From Micromonospora sp. WMMD1128 (lineage in GTDB: Bacteria; Actinomycetota; Actinomycetes; Mycobacteriales; Micromonosporaceae), in assembly GCF_027497235.1 (NCBI RefSeq), contig NZ_CP114902.1:1315501-1379500 (forward strand): a DNA stretch of 64,000 bases, read 5' to 3'. Positions 34,951 to 43,643 of this stretch are shown one piece after another. Made by a program: the position numbers and the translations under genes. The notes below the pieces were generated by a model. It worked only from the letters and a program-made list of their open reading frames with translations, made no database searches and was not told where the DNA came from. Within the stretch, counting starts at the first letter, position 1, and each line of letters opens with the position of its first letter.

Positions 34951-34996
34951 TTCGGGTGCGGTTGTGGTCGCCCAGACGATAACAACCGCACCCGAA
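34951..34996. terminator. Perfect 15-bp inverted repeat after the VOC gene
   Basis: TTCGGGTGCGGTTGT (34951-34965) pairs exactly with 34982-34996 over a 16-base loop, 7 bases after the VOC stop. There is no T tract. It precedes repeat copy 5, so the convergent region 34945-35153 holds two stacked stem-loop elements. Confidence 0.55.
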
Positions 34997-35029
34997 CCCC
35001 AGCCCCGCTGATCCGTCGCGCGCCGGGTT

Positions 35030-35083
35030 GTTAAGCGGGGGCCCCGCCTATACCGAATGCGTTAAGCGGGGGCCCCGCCTTAC
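35030..35083 (-). repeat. 54-bp GGGGCCCC repeat, copy 5
   Basis: A reverse-orientation copy whose forward loop reads GCATTCGGTATA. It lies between the convergent VOC and secreted-protein genes, 70 bases from the latter's stop. Confidence 0.88.
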
Positions 35084-35153
35084 CAGCGAGGGTGGCCCCG
35101 CCGGGCCGGCCAGGAGGGAATGAGGCCGGCGAGGGGTGGCGGGGCCACCCAGG

Positions 35154-35714
35154 TCACGCGCCGGCCGTGCCGGCCTCCCCGTCCGAGCCGCTCGTGCCGT
35201 TCTGGCCGGTCTCGCCGTCCTGACCGTGCCAGCCGCGGTGGCCGGCGCCGGGCTTCCCGCCGGGACCGCCCGGCATCCCGGCCGGGCCGGGGAACACGCC
35301 GGCCTCGGCGGCCTTCAACACGGCGTCGGCCTGCTCCTGGGTCAGCTTGCCGTCCTTGACGGCCTGGTCCAGCCGCTCCTTCAGGGCGGCCTGCCGGTCC
35401 TCCGTCGACGGCGGCTTCGGCCGCTCCGGACGGTCGGCCTGCCGCTCCGGGCGGTCGGCCTGGCGCTGCTCGCGCAGCTTCTCCAGCGCGGCGGTGACCT
35501 TGTCGGCCGGCACGCCCAACTCCTTGGCGAGCGCGTCGGCGAACTCGGACTGCCGGTCGGCGCGGTGGTCGGCGCGGTTGTCGGTGCTGGCGCTCGGGGC
35601 GGGGCTCGGGCTGTTGTCGTCGGCGAGCGCCACCGTCGGGGCGGCGATCCCGACGCCGAGCACTCCGGCGGCGGCCAGGCCGACCAGCAGGCGCTTCCGT
35701 GTCGTGCGGATCAT
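35154..35714 (-). CDS. Secreted Gln/Glu-rich protein with collagen-like Gly tail
   Basis: 186 residues. A signal peptide (RKR then LLVGLAAAGVLGVGIAAP, cleavage after ALA near residue 31) leads to a helical, charged middle with FADALAKELGVPADKVTAAL and a second copy-like helix LDQAVKDGKLTQEQADAVLK. The C-terminal 40 residues are Gly/Pro-rich triplets (GPAGMPGGPGGKPG, then GQDGETGQNGTSG). The helical pair is common in actinobacterial secreted proteins of unknown role. A 181-base gap separates it from the divergent lyase gene. Confidence 0.75.
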   Translation of the reverse strand: MIRTTRKRLLVGLAAAGVLGVGIAAPTVALADDNSPSPAPSASTDNRADHRADRQSEFADALAKELGVPADKVTAALEKLREQRQADRPERQADRPERPKPPSTEDRQAALKERLDQAVKDGKLTQEQADAVLKAAEAGVFPGPAGMPGGPGGKPGAGHRGWHGQDGETGQNGTSGSDGEAGTAGA

Positions 35715-35895
35715 GCGGGTCTCCTTCGCGGTGGTGGTGCGATGACGTCACCGACAGTGACCGCCGGAGCTGGAGGGAACCCGTGGTGAACCTGTCAGCG
35801 AGCTGGCAGTTGGCGCCCGGGACCGGGACAAATGTGGTTGCGCGCTCACCGCGACGGTGGGAAGGCTGGGCGGATTCCCGACGAGAGGTCACTCC

Positions 35896-36786
35896 ATGAC
35901 ACAGCCCGTCATCCGCGAGGTCGCGCTCACCGGGCCGGGCTCCGGCCCGTACTCGATCACGGTCGGTCCGGACGGCGCGCTCTGGCTGACGTTGGCCGGC
36001 TCCGGCGGCGTCGCCCGACTGGGGCTCGACGGTGAGGTGCGGACCTACCGCACCGACCCGCCGGAGAGCCGGCCTCTGATCATCACCACCGGCCCGGACG
36101 GCGCGCTCTGGTACACCCGCTCCGGCGACCACCGGCTCGGCCGGATCACCGTCGACGGCCGGGCCGACTCGGTGGCGCTCCTGCCCGGCTGCGCCCCGTG
36201 CGGCCTGGTCGCCGGCCCGGACGGCGCGCTCTGGTACGCCGGCATGGGCGACGACACGGTCGGCCGGGTCACCGTGGACGGGGAGGTCCGCACGTTCCCG
36301 CTGCCGGTCGCCAAGGGCTTCCCGTCGATGCTGACCGCCGGGCCGGACGACGCGCTCTGGCTCACGCTCAACCAGGCGAACGCGATCGCCCGGGTCGACC
36401 TGGACGGCTCCGTGACGCTGCATCCGCTGCCGACCGAGGCCGCCGGGCCGGTCGGCATCACGCGCGGCGGCGACGGGGCGCTCTGGTTCGTCGAGATCGC
36501 CGCCGGACAGGTCGGCCGGATCACCCCGGACGGGCGCGTCGACGAGTTCCCGCTGCCGGACCGGACGGCCCGCCCGCACGCCATCGTCGCCGACCCGGCC
36601 GGCGGCTGCTGGTTCACCGAGTGGGCCGCGAACCGCATCGCCCACGTCACCCCGGACGGCACGTTCACCCACCACCCCCTGCCCACCCCCGCGTCCGAAC
36701 CCCACGGCCTCACGGTCACCCCGGACGGCGCAATCTGGACCGCCCTGGAAACCGGCGCGGTCGCCCACCTCACCCCACTCGCCTGA
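35896..36786 (+). CDS. vgb: Virginiamycin B (streptogramin B) lyase homologue
   Basis: 296 residues from ATG 35896. A seven-bladed beta-propeller with repeating GPDGALW and DG-V/I motifs. The residues I recall as catalytic in staphylococcal Vgb are conserved at almost the same numbers: H228 in PHAI, E268 and H270 in EPHG, and E285 in ALETG (E284 in Vgb). Vgb opens the streptogramin B ring by an elimination reaction at the ester bond using Mg. Complete conservation suggests a working enzyme and possible intrinsic resistance, although related propellers may act on other depsipeptides. There is no signal peptide, so it is cytosolic. Confidence 0.85.
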   Translation: MTQPVIREVALTGPGSGPYSITVGPDGALWLTLAGSGGVARLGLDGEVRTYRTDPPESRPLIITTGPDGALWYTRSGDHRLGRITVDGRADSVALLPGCAPCGLVAGPDGALWYAGMGDDTVGRVTVDGEVRTFPLPVAKGFPSMLTAGPDDALWLTLNQANAIARVDLDGSVTLHPLPTEAAGPVGITRGGDGALWFVEIAAGQVGRITPDGRVDEFPLPDRTARPHAIVADPAGGCWFTEWAANRIAHVTPDGTFTHHPLPTPASEPHGLTVTPDGAIWTALETGAVAHLTPLA

Positions 36787-36793
36787 CCTCGGT

Positions 36794-36848
36794 GATCATG
36801 AAGTTGGCGGCGGCGCAGAGATCCACAACCGCCGCTAACTTCATGATC
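36794..36848. terminator. 20-bp inverted repeat after the lyase gene
   Basis: The 20-base arms at 36794-36813 and 36829-36848 pair fully with one G-U. The outer end GATCATGAAGTT resembles the TGATCAAGGAGTT arms at 2904. It lies 8 bases past the lyase stop and before the convergent LD-carboxypeptidase gene. Confidence 0.6.
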
Positions 36849-36871
36849 GACGGCCGGGGGAAGCAGGGGTG

Positions 36872-37801
36872 TCAGCGGACGGCGGGGGTTACCGTCAGGG
36901 TGGCTGCGGTGGTGTCCAGGACGGCGGGGGTGCCCACCGGGACGGTGAGCTGAGATGGGCCGTGGCCGATGGGGAGGCCGCCCAGGACCGGGACGCCGAG
37001 GTCGCCCAAGCGGTCGGTGAGCACGTCGACCACCGTGGTGTCCCAGCCGTCGGCGCACTCGGTGAACTGGCCGACCGCCACCCCGGCCACGCCGGCCAGG
37101 GCGCCGCAGCGACGCATGTGGGTCAGCATCCGGTCGACCTTGTAGGGCGGCTCCTGCACCTCCTCCACCAGCAGGATCGCCCCGGTCAGGTCCGGCATGT
37201 CCGGGGTGCCGATCGACGCGGTGATCAGGCACAGGTTGCCGCCGAGCAGCCGGCCCTCGGCCCGGCCGGGCACCCGTACCGGGTACGTCTCCTCCGCCTC
37301 GACCGCCGCCACCGTCACCGGCGCGGTGGTCGTCAGCGCGGCGTGCAGCGACTCCGCCGAGCGGAGCGGGGTGCGCTCGTCCCGCCAGGCGGCGCCGGGA
37401 CCGTGCACCCCGGCCAGCCGGGCGCCCCGCCAGAGCGCGAACTGCAACGCGGTGATGTCGGAGAAGCCGGCCACCACCTTCGGGTCACGGCGTACCGCCG
37501 CCATGTCGATCGCGTCGACCACCCGCTGCGCGCCGTACCCGCCCCGGGTGCAGATCACGCCGCGGATCTCCGGGTCGGCGAACGCGAGGTTCAGGTCGTC
37601 GGCCCGCTGCGCGTCGTCGCCGGCCAGATAACCCCGCCGGGCGTACGCGTTCGGCGCGGGCACCGGGCGCAAGCCCCAACCGGTGAGCAGCTCCATGCCG
37701 CGGGCCACCCGCTCGGGACGGGTCGGCCCGGAGGGCGACACCAGCATCACCGCGTCCCCGGGACGCAGGGCCGGTGGGCGCAGGCAGTCGTCGGTGGGCA
37801 C
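36872..37801 (-). CDS. LD-carboxypeptidase (peptidase S66 family)
   Basis: 309 residues from GTG 37801. The serine nucleophile is in GFSDITALQFAL near residue 114, with the catalytic Glu in LLVEEV and the His in IGHGPSQLTVPVG near 285. S66 enzymes cut the L-Lys/Dap-D-Ala bond in muropeptides during cell-wall recycling; MccF members use the same fold to inactivate microcin C. The opening RPPALRPGDAVMLVSPSG and RGGYGAQRVVDAID are standard. It is divergent from an amidotransferase gene with 66 bases between starts. Confidence 0.88.
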   Translation of the reverse strand: MPTDDCLRPPALRPGDAVMLVSPSGPTRPERVARGMELLTGWGLRPVPAPNAYARRGYLAGDDAQRADDLNLAFADPEIRGVICTRGGYGAQRVVDAIDMAAVRRDPKVVAGFSDITALQFALWRGARLAGVHGPGAAWRDERTPLRSAESLHAALTTTAPVTVAAVEAEETYPVRVPGRAEGRLLGGNLCLITASIGTPDMPDLTGAILLVEEVQEPPYKVDRMLTHMRRCGALAGVAGVAVGQFTECADGWDTTVVDVLTDRLGDLGVPVLGGLPIGHGPSQLTVPVGTPAVLDTTAATLTVTPAVR

Positions 37802-37867
37802 GTCCGCGAGCCTAGTGCCGCCGAGCCGCGCCGCCCGCGTTCGGGCGTACCGGCTAGCCTCGACGTC

Positions 37868-38635
37868 GTGGCGACCGCGCTGGTGATCGAGAACGACCCG
37901 ACCGACGACCTCCGCCGCCTCGGCGAGTGGCTCACCGAGGGGGACCTGGAGCTGCGCGTCCTGCGTCCGCACGCGGGCGACGCGCTCCCCGCCGACCTGG
38001 AGGGGTACGCCGCGCTCGTGGTGCTCGGCGGCGAACAGCAGGCCCACCCGCTGGCCGACGGCAGCCCCGGCGCACCCTGGTTCCCGGCGGTGGAGGGGCT
38101 GCTGCGCAAGGCGGTCCGCCGGCGGGTGCCCACGCTGGCCATCTGCCTGGGCGCGCAGCTGCTCGCCACCGCGCACGCCGGCCAGGTCGACCGCAGCCCG
38201 TCCGGGCCGGAGGTCGGGCCGACAGTGGTGGGCCGGCGCGACGCCGCCGAGACCGACCCGCTGTTCCGCTACGTGCCGCTGATGCCGGACGTGCTCCAGT
38301 GGCACGCCGACGAGATCACCGAGTTGCCGCACGGCGCGACGCTGCTCGCCGCGTCCACCCGCCACCCGCACCAGGCGTTCCGCCTCGGCGACCGGGCGTG
38401 GGGGCTCCAGTTCCACATCGAGTGCGACACCGCGATGATCACCGACTGGTCCCGCGACTCGGCGATGCTGGCCGAGCTGGGCTACGACCCGGAGCTGGTG
38501 GTGGCCGCGTGCGACCGGGCGATGGCCGACGTCGAGGAGACCTGGCAACCGTTCGCGATCCGGTTCGCCGCGCTCGCGCTCGGCGAACTGGGCGACGACA
38601 ACCCGCGCCGCAGCCTGCCGCTGCTCGGGGCCTGA
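37868..38635 (+). CDS. Class I glutamine amidotransferase (GMP synthase-like)
   Basis: 255 residues from GTG 37868. The triad is visible: nucleophile Cys in AICLGAQLLA near 98, His and Glu in LQFHIECD near 185. The single-domain GATase1 protein lacks a synthetase domain, so the acceptor of ammonia is unknown; some relatives hydrolyse gamma-glutamyl compounds. It ends one base before glnE starts, so the two are co-transcribed, tying it to glutamine metabolism by context. Confidence 0.85.
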   Translation: MATALVIENDPTDDLRRLGEWLTEGDLELRVLRPHAGDALPADLEGYAALVVLGGEQQAHPLADGSPGAPWFPAVEGLLRKAVRRRVPTLAICLGAQLLATAHAGQVDRSPSGPEVGPTVVGRRDAAETDPLFRYVPLMPDVLQWHADEITELPHGATLLAASTRHPHQAFRLGDRAWGLQFHIECDTAMITDWSRDSAMLAELGYDPELVVAACDRAMADVEETWQPFAIRFAALALGELGDDNPRRSLPLLGA

Positions 38636-38636
38636 G

Positions 38637-41600
38637 GTGACCCGGCCGGCCCGCGGGCGCCTGGCCCGCTACGGTTTCGCCGAGGGCGCCGGCGGGGCGC
38701 GCGCGGTCGACCTGCTCGGCCCGGACGGGCTCGGCCTGTGGCGGCCGGACACCCAGGAACCGGCCGACGACCGGGCCGCCGAGCTGCTCACCGCGCTGTC
38801 CCGGGCCGCCGACCCGGACCTGGCGCTGCGCCAGCTGCACCGGCTCGTCGAGGCCGAGCGGCGGTTCGGTGACGAGACCGCGGTCCGCGACGCCCTGGCC
38901 GGCGACCCCGGCCTGCGCCGCCGCCTGATCGCGGTGCTCGGCGCCTCCTCGGCGCTCGGCGACCACCTGGTGGCGAACCCCGGGCAGTGGGCGGTGCTGG
39001 CCACCGAACCGGACGGGCTCGCCCCGACCGCGGACGGCCGGCTCGACCTGACCGCCGCCGCCAAGCTGACCACGCTCACCGGCGCGGTGCCGCTGCTGCG
39101 ACACGCGTACCGCTTGGCGTTGCTGCGGATCGCGGCGGCCGACCTGACCGGCGGGCGTGGCCTGGAGCAGACCATGGCGGCGTTGTCCCGGCTCGCCGAC
39201 GCCACCATGGCCACCGCCTACGACATCGCCGTCGACGAACTGCCCGAGGGGACGGTGCCGCCCCGGCTGGCGGTGGTGGCGATGGGCAAGTGCGGTGGCG
39301 ACGAACTCAACTACGTATCCGACGTGGACGTCATCTTCGTCGCCGCCGGTGACGACGACCTGACCGCCGCCACCCAGGTCGCCACCCGGCTGATCGGTGT
39401 CTGCGGGCTGGTCGCCTGGCCGGTCGACGCCGCGCTGCGTCCGGAGGGCAACCGGGGCCCGCTGGTCCGGACGCTCGCCAGCCACCTCGCCTACTACCGA
39501 CGCTGGGCCCGCACCTGGGAGTTCCAGGCGCTGCTCAAGGCCCGCCCGGCCGCCGGCGACCCGGAGGTGGCCCGGGAGTGGGTCGACGCGCTCGCCCCGC
39601 TGGTCTGGACCGCGGCCGAGCGGCCGGAGGCGGTCGAGGACGTCCGGTCCATGCGCCGCAAGATCCTCGACAACGTCCCGCCGAAGGAGCTGGAACGCGA
39701 GATCAAACGCGGGCCGGGCGGGCTGCGCGACATCGAGTTCGCCGTCCAACTGCTCCAGCTCGTGCACGGCCGCGGCGACGAGTCGCTGCGCGTAGCGGGC
39801 ACCGTGCCGGCGCTGCGCGCCCTGGTCGCCGGCGGCTACGTCGGCCGGGCCGACGGCGAGGCGCTCCTGCGCGGCTACCGCTTCCTGCGCGCCGTCGAGC
39901 ACCGGCTCCAGCTCCAGGCCCTGCGCCGCACCCACACCGTGCCGACCGAGCCGGCCGCGCTGCGGTGGCTCGCCGCCGCGCTCGGCTACGTGGCCACCCC
40001 GGGCCGCAGCGCCGTGGAGGAGTTCCGCGCCGAGTGGGTCACCCACGCCGCCGAGGTACGCCGGCTGCACGCCAAGCTGCTCTACCGGCCGCTGCTGGAG
40101 TCGGTGGCCCGGGTGCCGGCCGAAGGGCTGCGGCTCACCCCGCAGGCCGCCCGGCACCGCCTGGAGGTGCTCGGCTTCGCCGACCCGGCCGGGGCGCTGC
40201 GCCACCTCCAGGCGCTCACCGGCGGCGTCAGCCGCACCGCCGCGATCCAGCGCACGCTGCTGCCGGTGCTGCTCGACGAGTTCGCCGACGCCCCCGAGCC
40301 GGACCGCGGGCTGCTCAACTACCGGCAGGTCTCCGACAAGCTCGGCAGCACCCCGTGGTACCTGCGCCTGCTGCGCGACTCCGGCCCGGTGGCCCGCCGG
40401 TTGGCCCGGGTGCTCTCCTCCTCCCGCTACGCCGCCGACCTGCTGGCCCGCGAGCCCGAGGCGCTGCGGCTGCTGGCCGAGGACAGCGAGCTGACCCCTC
40501 GCCCCCGGGAGACGCTCGTCGAGGGGTTCGTCGCCGCCGCGGCCCGGCACGACGACCCGGTCGAGGCCACCCGCGCGGTCCGCGCGCTGCGCCGCCGGGA
40601 ACTGGTCCGGATCGCCGCCGCCGACGTGCTCAGCCGGGCCGGGTCGCTCGCCCCGCTCACCCCACGCCCGACCGGCGGCGGGGAACGCCGGCCCACCATG
40701 GTGGACGTGAGCGCGGTCGGCACCGCCCTCTCCCACGTCACCGACGCCACCCTGACCGCCGCGCTGCGCGCCGCCCGGGCCGCCCAGCCCGGCCCGCCGG
40801 GGCTGCGCTTCGCCGTGATCGGCATGGGCCGCCTCGGCGGGTACGAGTCGAACTACCTCTCCGACGCCGACGTGCTCTTCGTCTACGACCCGCCGCCCGG
40901 GGTGGAGGAGAGCGCGGCGAGTGCCGCCGCGCACGCGATCGCCGAGGAGTTGCGCCGGCTGCTCTCCGCGCCCGCCCCCGACCCGCCGCTCGGCGTCGAC
41001 GCCGACCTGCGACCGGAGGGCCGGCAGGGGCCGCTCGTCCGCAGCCTGGCCGCGTACGCCCAGTACTACGCGCGCTGGTCGCGGGTGTGGGAGGCGCAGG
41101 CGCTGCTGCGGGCCCGGTTCGTCTGCGGCGACGCCGAGCTGGGCGCCGAGTTCGAGGAGATGATCGCCCCGGTGCGCTACCCGGCCGACGGGCTGACCCG
41201 CGAGCAGGTGGTGGAGATCCGCCGGATCAAGGCGCGGGTGGAGACCGAGCGGCTGCCCCGGGGCGCCGACCCGGCCACCCACACCAAGCTGGGCCGGGGC
41301 GGGCTCGCCGACGTGGAGTGGGCGGTGCAGCTCCTCCAGCTCCGGCACGCCGGCCGGCTGCCCGCGCTGCGCGGCACCCGTACCCTCGACGTCCTGGCCG
41401 CCGCCCGGGCCGCCGGCCTGCTCGACCCGGAGGACGCGGCCGAGCTGGCCGCCGGCTGGACGCTCGCCGCCCAGGTCCGCGACGCGCTGATGCTGGTGCG
41501 GGGCCGGGCCGGTGACCAACTGCCCCGGCACGGGGTGGAGCTGGCCGGCGTGGTGCGCCTGCTCGGCCACGAGGACCCGGGCGAGTTCCTCGACGACTAT

Positions 41601-41660
41601 CTGCGCACCGCCCGCCACTCCCGCACCGTCGTCCAGCGCATCCTCGAAGCCCCCCTGTAA
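38637..41660 (+). CDS. glnE: Bifunctional glutamine synthetase adenylyltransferase/deadenylylase
   Basis: 1007 residues. Two nucleotidyltransferase domains are visible: the N-terminal one with MGKCGGDELNYVSDVDVIFV from M216 (AMP-removing half) and the C-terminal one with MGRLGGYESNYLSDADVLFV from M730 (AMP-adding half), each with the GlnD/PII-response helical domain after it. GlnE adenylylates a Tyr of glutamine synthetase to shut it down when nitrogen is plentiful. Glutamine synthetase genes lie on both sides at about 9 and 5 kb. The TAA stop overlaps repeat copy 6. Translation is coupled to the upstream amidotransferase. Confidence 0.96.
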   Translation: MTRPARGRLARYGFAEGAGGARAVDLLGPDGLGLWRPDTQEPADDRAAELLTALSRAADPDLALRQLHRLVEAERRFGDETAVRDALAGDPGLRRRLIAVLGASSALGDHLVANPGQWAVLATEPDGLAPTADGRLDLTAAAKLTTLTGAVPLLRHAYRLALLRIAAADLTGGRGLEQTMAALSRLADATMATAYDIAVDELPEGTVPPRLAVVAMGKCGGDELNYVSDVDVIFVAAGDDDLTAATQVATRLIGVCGLVAWPVDAALRPEGNRGPLVRTLASHLAYYRRWARTWEFQALLKARPAAGDPEVAREWVDALAPLVWTAAERPEAVEDVRSMRRKILDNVPPKELEREIKRGPGGLRDIEFAVQLLQLVHGRGDESLRVAGTVPALRALVAGGYVGRADGEALLRGYRFLRAVEHRLQLQALRRTHTVPTEPAALRWLAAALGYVATPGRSAVEEFRAEWVTHAAEVRRLHAKLLYRPLLESVARVPAEGLRLTPQAARHRLEVLGFADPAGALRHLQALTGGVSRTAAIQRTLLPVLLDEFADAPEPDRGLLNYRQVSDKLGSTPWYLRLLRDSGPVARRLARVLSSSRYAADLLAREPEALRLLAEDSELTPRPRETLVEGFVAAAARHDDPVEATRAVRALRRRELVRIAAADVLSRAGSLAPLTPRPTGGGERRPTMVDVSAVGTALSHVTDATLTAALRAARAAQPGPPGLRFAVIGMGRLGGYESNYLSDADVLFVYDPPPGVEESAASAAAHAIAEELRRLLSAPAPDPPLGVDADLRPEGRQGPLVRSLAAYAQYYARWSRVWEAQALLRARFVCGDAELGAEFEEMIAPVRYPADGLTREQVVEIRRIKARVETERLPRGADPATHTKLGRGGLADVEWAVQLLQLRHAGRLPALRGTRTLDVLAAARAAGLLDPEDAAELAAGWTLAAQVRDALMLVRGRAGDQLPRHGVELAGVVRLLGHEDPGEFLDDYLRTARHSRTVVQRILEAPL

Positions 41661-41710
41661 GGCGGGGGCCCCGCTTAACGCCTGCCGTATAGCAGGGGCC
41701 CCCGCTTAAC
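41657..41710 (+). repeat. 54-bp GGGGCCCC repeat, copy 6
   Basis: Begins with the G of the last sense codon of glnE, so its GTAA contains the stop codon. The loop is the variant GCCTGCCGTATA. It lies between convergent glnE and the membrane-protein gene at 41724. Confidence 0.86.
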
Positions 41711-41723
41711 ACCGCCGGGGCGA

Positions 41724-43607
41724 TCAGCTGGAGAGGGTGTAGGTGCCGGGGCGGGGGACCGTGACGGTGAGCCAGTCGCCGTCGGGGGAGAGTGTGGCGT
41801 CGCCGGTGACGGTCAGCCAGCGGTCGTGGCGGACCCGGATCGGGACCCGGCCGGGGGCGGACGCGCGGAACGTCACCGAGGCGCCGTCCTGCCGGACCAG
41901 CTCGCCGGGGGCGCCGACAAGCGGGGTGGGCGCGGCGACCGCGTACAGCCGCCAGTGCCGGTCCGACCAGACCTCGGTCAGGTACGGCTGACCGGCGGCC
42001 ACCAGCTCCGCCTCCGGCCGCCCCACCCAGGACAGCTCGGCGTCGGGTACGGCGACGTACTGCACCGCGTTGTCGGACAGCCAGGCCCGGTAGCTGTCGG
42101 CGGTCAGCGGGACGCCGGTGCCGGGCGCGCCGGGCACGGTGGTGAAGAACAGCGGATTGCGGTCGATGTCGGCCTGCCGCAGCCAGCCCCGGGCCAGCGG
42201 CACCTCGCCGAGGCGGGCCGCCTCCCAGTAGTTACGGGTCGGCGGCACCTCCACCCGCCCGGTGAGCCCGCGCCGGCCCAGCTCCGCGCGCAGCGGCGCG
42301 AAGTACGCCGGGTCGGCCGTCGGATCGCCGGCGCTGCGCACGTCCGCCGTGACCACCGGCGGCTGCCACCAGCACACCACCGCCAGCAGCGCGGCCAGCG
42401 TGACCACCCCGAGGCCCCGCGGAAACCGTCCCGCGATCCGGCCATTCGCGGTCTGGCCAGCGCCGATCCGGGAATCCGTCCGGCCATCTACGGTCCGGTC
42501 AGCGCCGGTCCGGCCATCTGTGGTCCGGCCATCCGCGGTCCGGCCATCCGCGGTCCGGCCATCCGCGGTCCGGGCACCCGCGAGCCGGGCGGCGCGGAGT
42601 CGGGCGGCGTCCAGCCATGCGGGAGGCGTCGCGGCGGCGGCCAGCACCGGCAGCGCGAACATCACCACCAGGCGGGTGGCGTTCAAGCCGACCGGGGTGG
42701 GCAGCAGCGCCGCCGCCAGCACGCCGACCGCCGAGAGCAGCGCGCCCACCCGCACCGACCGGTACGCCACGAGCGCCGCCACCAGCAGGCTCGTCACCAC
42801 GGCGTGGACCGTGTCGGCCCGGCTGATGTTCATCCAACCGCCCTCGCCGAACAGCAGTCCGGTCACGGCGAGGGGCGCGGCGGCCGGCACGGCGAGCAGC
42901 AGGCCGTCGGCCCATCGGCGGGTGAGCAGCAGCGCGACGCCGACGAGCCCGACGAACAGCCCGGCCACCGGACTGGCCGCCGAGGCGAGCAGCGCAGCCA
43001 CGCCGACCGCCCCGGCCCGCAACGGGCCGGTCGGGCCGGCGGACAGCGGGCCGGTCGGGCCGGCGGACAGCGGGCCGGTCGGGCCAGCGGACAGCGGGCC
43101 GGTCGGGCCGGCGGACAGCGGGCCGGTCGGGCCGGCGGACAGCGGACCGGTCGCGCCGACCGCCCCGGCCCGCGTCGTGCGGGCGCGCAGGGTGAGGGCG
43201 AGCAGCGCGGCCAGGCCGAACGCGACGCCGAGGGCGTAGGTGACCCGACCGGAGACCAGGTTGCCGGCGATCGTGACCGCCCCGACCAGGCTGCCGAGCA
43301 GGGGCCGGGGCACCCGTACGCGGACCAGCAGCGCCGCGAACGCGGTGGCCGAGGCGAGCAGCGCGAGCGCGCCGGTGGGGCGTACCCCGAGCAGCGCCAT
43401 CAGCGGCGGGGAGACGAGGCTGTAGCCCCACGGGTGCACCCCGCCGTACCAGCGCAGGTCGACCAGCGCCGGCCCGTGCGCGGCGAAGAAACCGGCGCGG
43501 GCGACCTGGGCGGACAGGTCCGAGCCGGTGGCCGGCAAGATCAGGTACAGCGCGGCGAGGACGAGCGCCGACGCGGCGGAGATCGCCACCACCCGACCGC
43601 CCCGCAT
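41724..43607 (-). CDS. Large membrane protein with two in-frame minisatellites, GT-C-like
   Basis: 627 residues from ATG 43607, with AGGAGGTGGGC upstream. About ten hydrophobic helices are predicted. After the third or fourth helix there is a run of GPTGPLSA octapeptides, five DNA copies of 24 bases. A later loop holds variants of the pentapeptide DGRTA. The C-terminal about 190 residues form a soluble, probably outside domain. The architecture resembles actinobacterial GT-C glycosyltransferase-like or arabinan-pathway membrane proteins, but no catalytic motif is certain. It is divergent, by 36 bases, from two MptB-like mannosyltransferase genes, which suggests a cell-envelope glycan role. 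Confidence 0.65.
   Translation of the reverse strand: MRGGRVVAISAASALVLAALYLILPATGSDLSAQVARAGFFAAHGPALVDLRWYGGVHPWGYSLVSPPLMALLGVRPTGALALLASATAFAALLVRVRVPRPLLGSLVGAVTIAGNLVSGRVTYALGVAFGLAALLALTLRARTTRAGAVGATGPLSAGPTGPLSAGPTGPLSAGPTGPLSAGPTGPLSAGPTGPLRAGAVGVAALLASAASPVAGLFVGLVGVALLLTRRWADGLLLAVPAAAPLAVTGLLFGEGGWMNISRADTVHAVVTSLLVAALVAYRSVRVGALLSAVGVLAAALLPTPVGLNATRLVVMFALPVLAAAATPPAWLDAARLRAARLAGARTADGRTADGRTADGRTTDGRTGADRTVDGRTDSRIGAGQTANGRIAGRFPRGLGVVTLAALLAVVCWWQPPVVTADVRSAGDPTADPAYFAPLRAELGRRGLTGRVEVPPTRNYWEAARLGEVPLARGWLRQADIDRNPLFFTTVPGAPGTGVPLTADSYRAWLSDNAVQYVAVPDAELSWVGRPEAELVAAGQPYLTEVWSDRHWRLYAVAAPTPLVGAPGELVRQDGASVTFRASAPGRVPIRVRHDRWLTVTGDATLSPDGDWLTVTVPRPGTYTLSS
42481..42570. repeat. 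15-bp in-frame minisatellite
   Basis: Three exact copies of CGGCCATCCGCGGTC at 42526, 42541 and 42556 follow degenerate copies at 42481, 42496 and 42511, with further decay upstream to about 42436. On the minus strand the unit encodes DGRTA, so copy changes keep the frame. Confidence 0.8.
43024..43143. repeat. 24-bp in-frame minisatellite (five copies)
   Basis: Five consecutive 24-base units starting GGGCCGGTCGGGCCGGCGGA, with one base changed in the third copy, followed by a partial unit. On the minus strand they encode GPTGPLSA. Near-identity between copies suggests recent expansion. Confidence 0.88.
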
Positions 43608-43643
43608 GCCCACCTCCTGATCGCGGACCACCGTACTGGCAGC

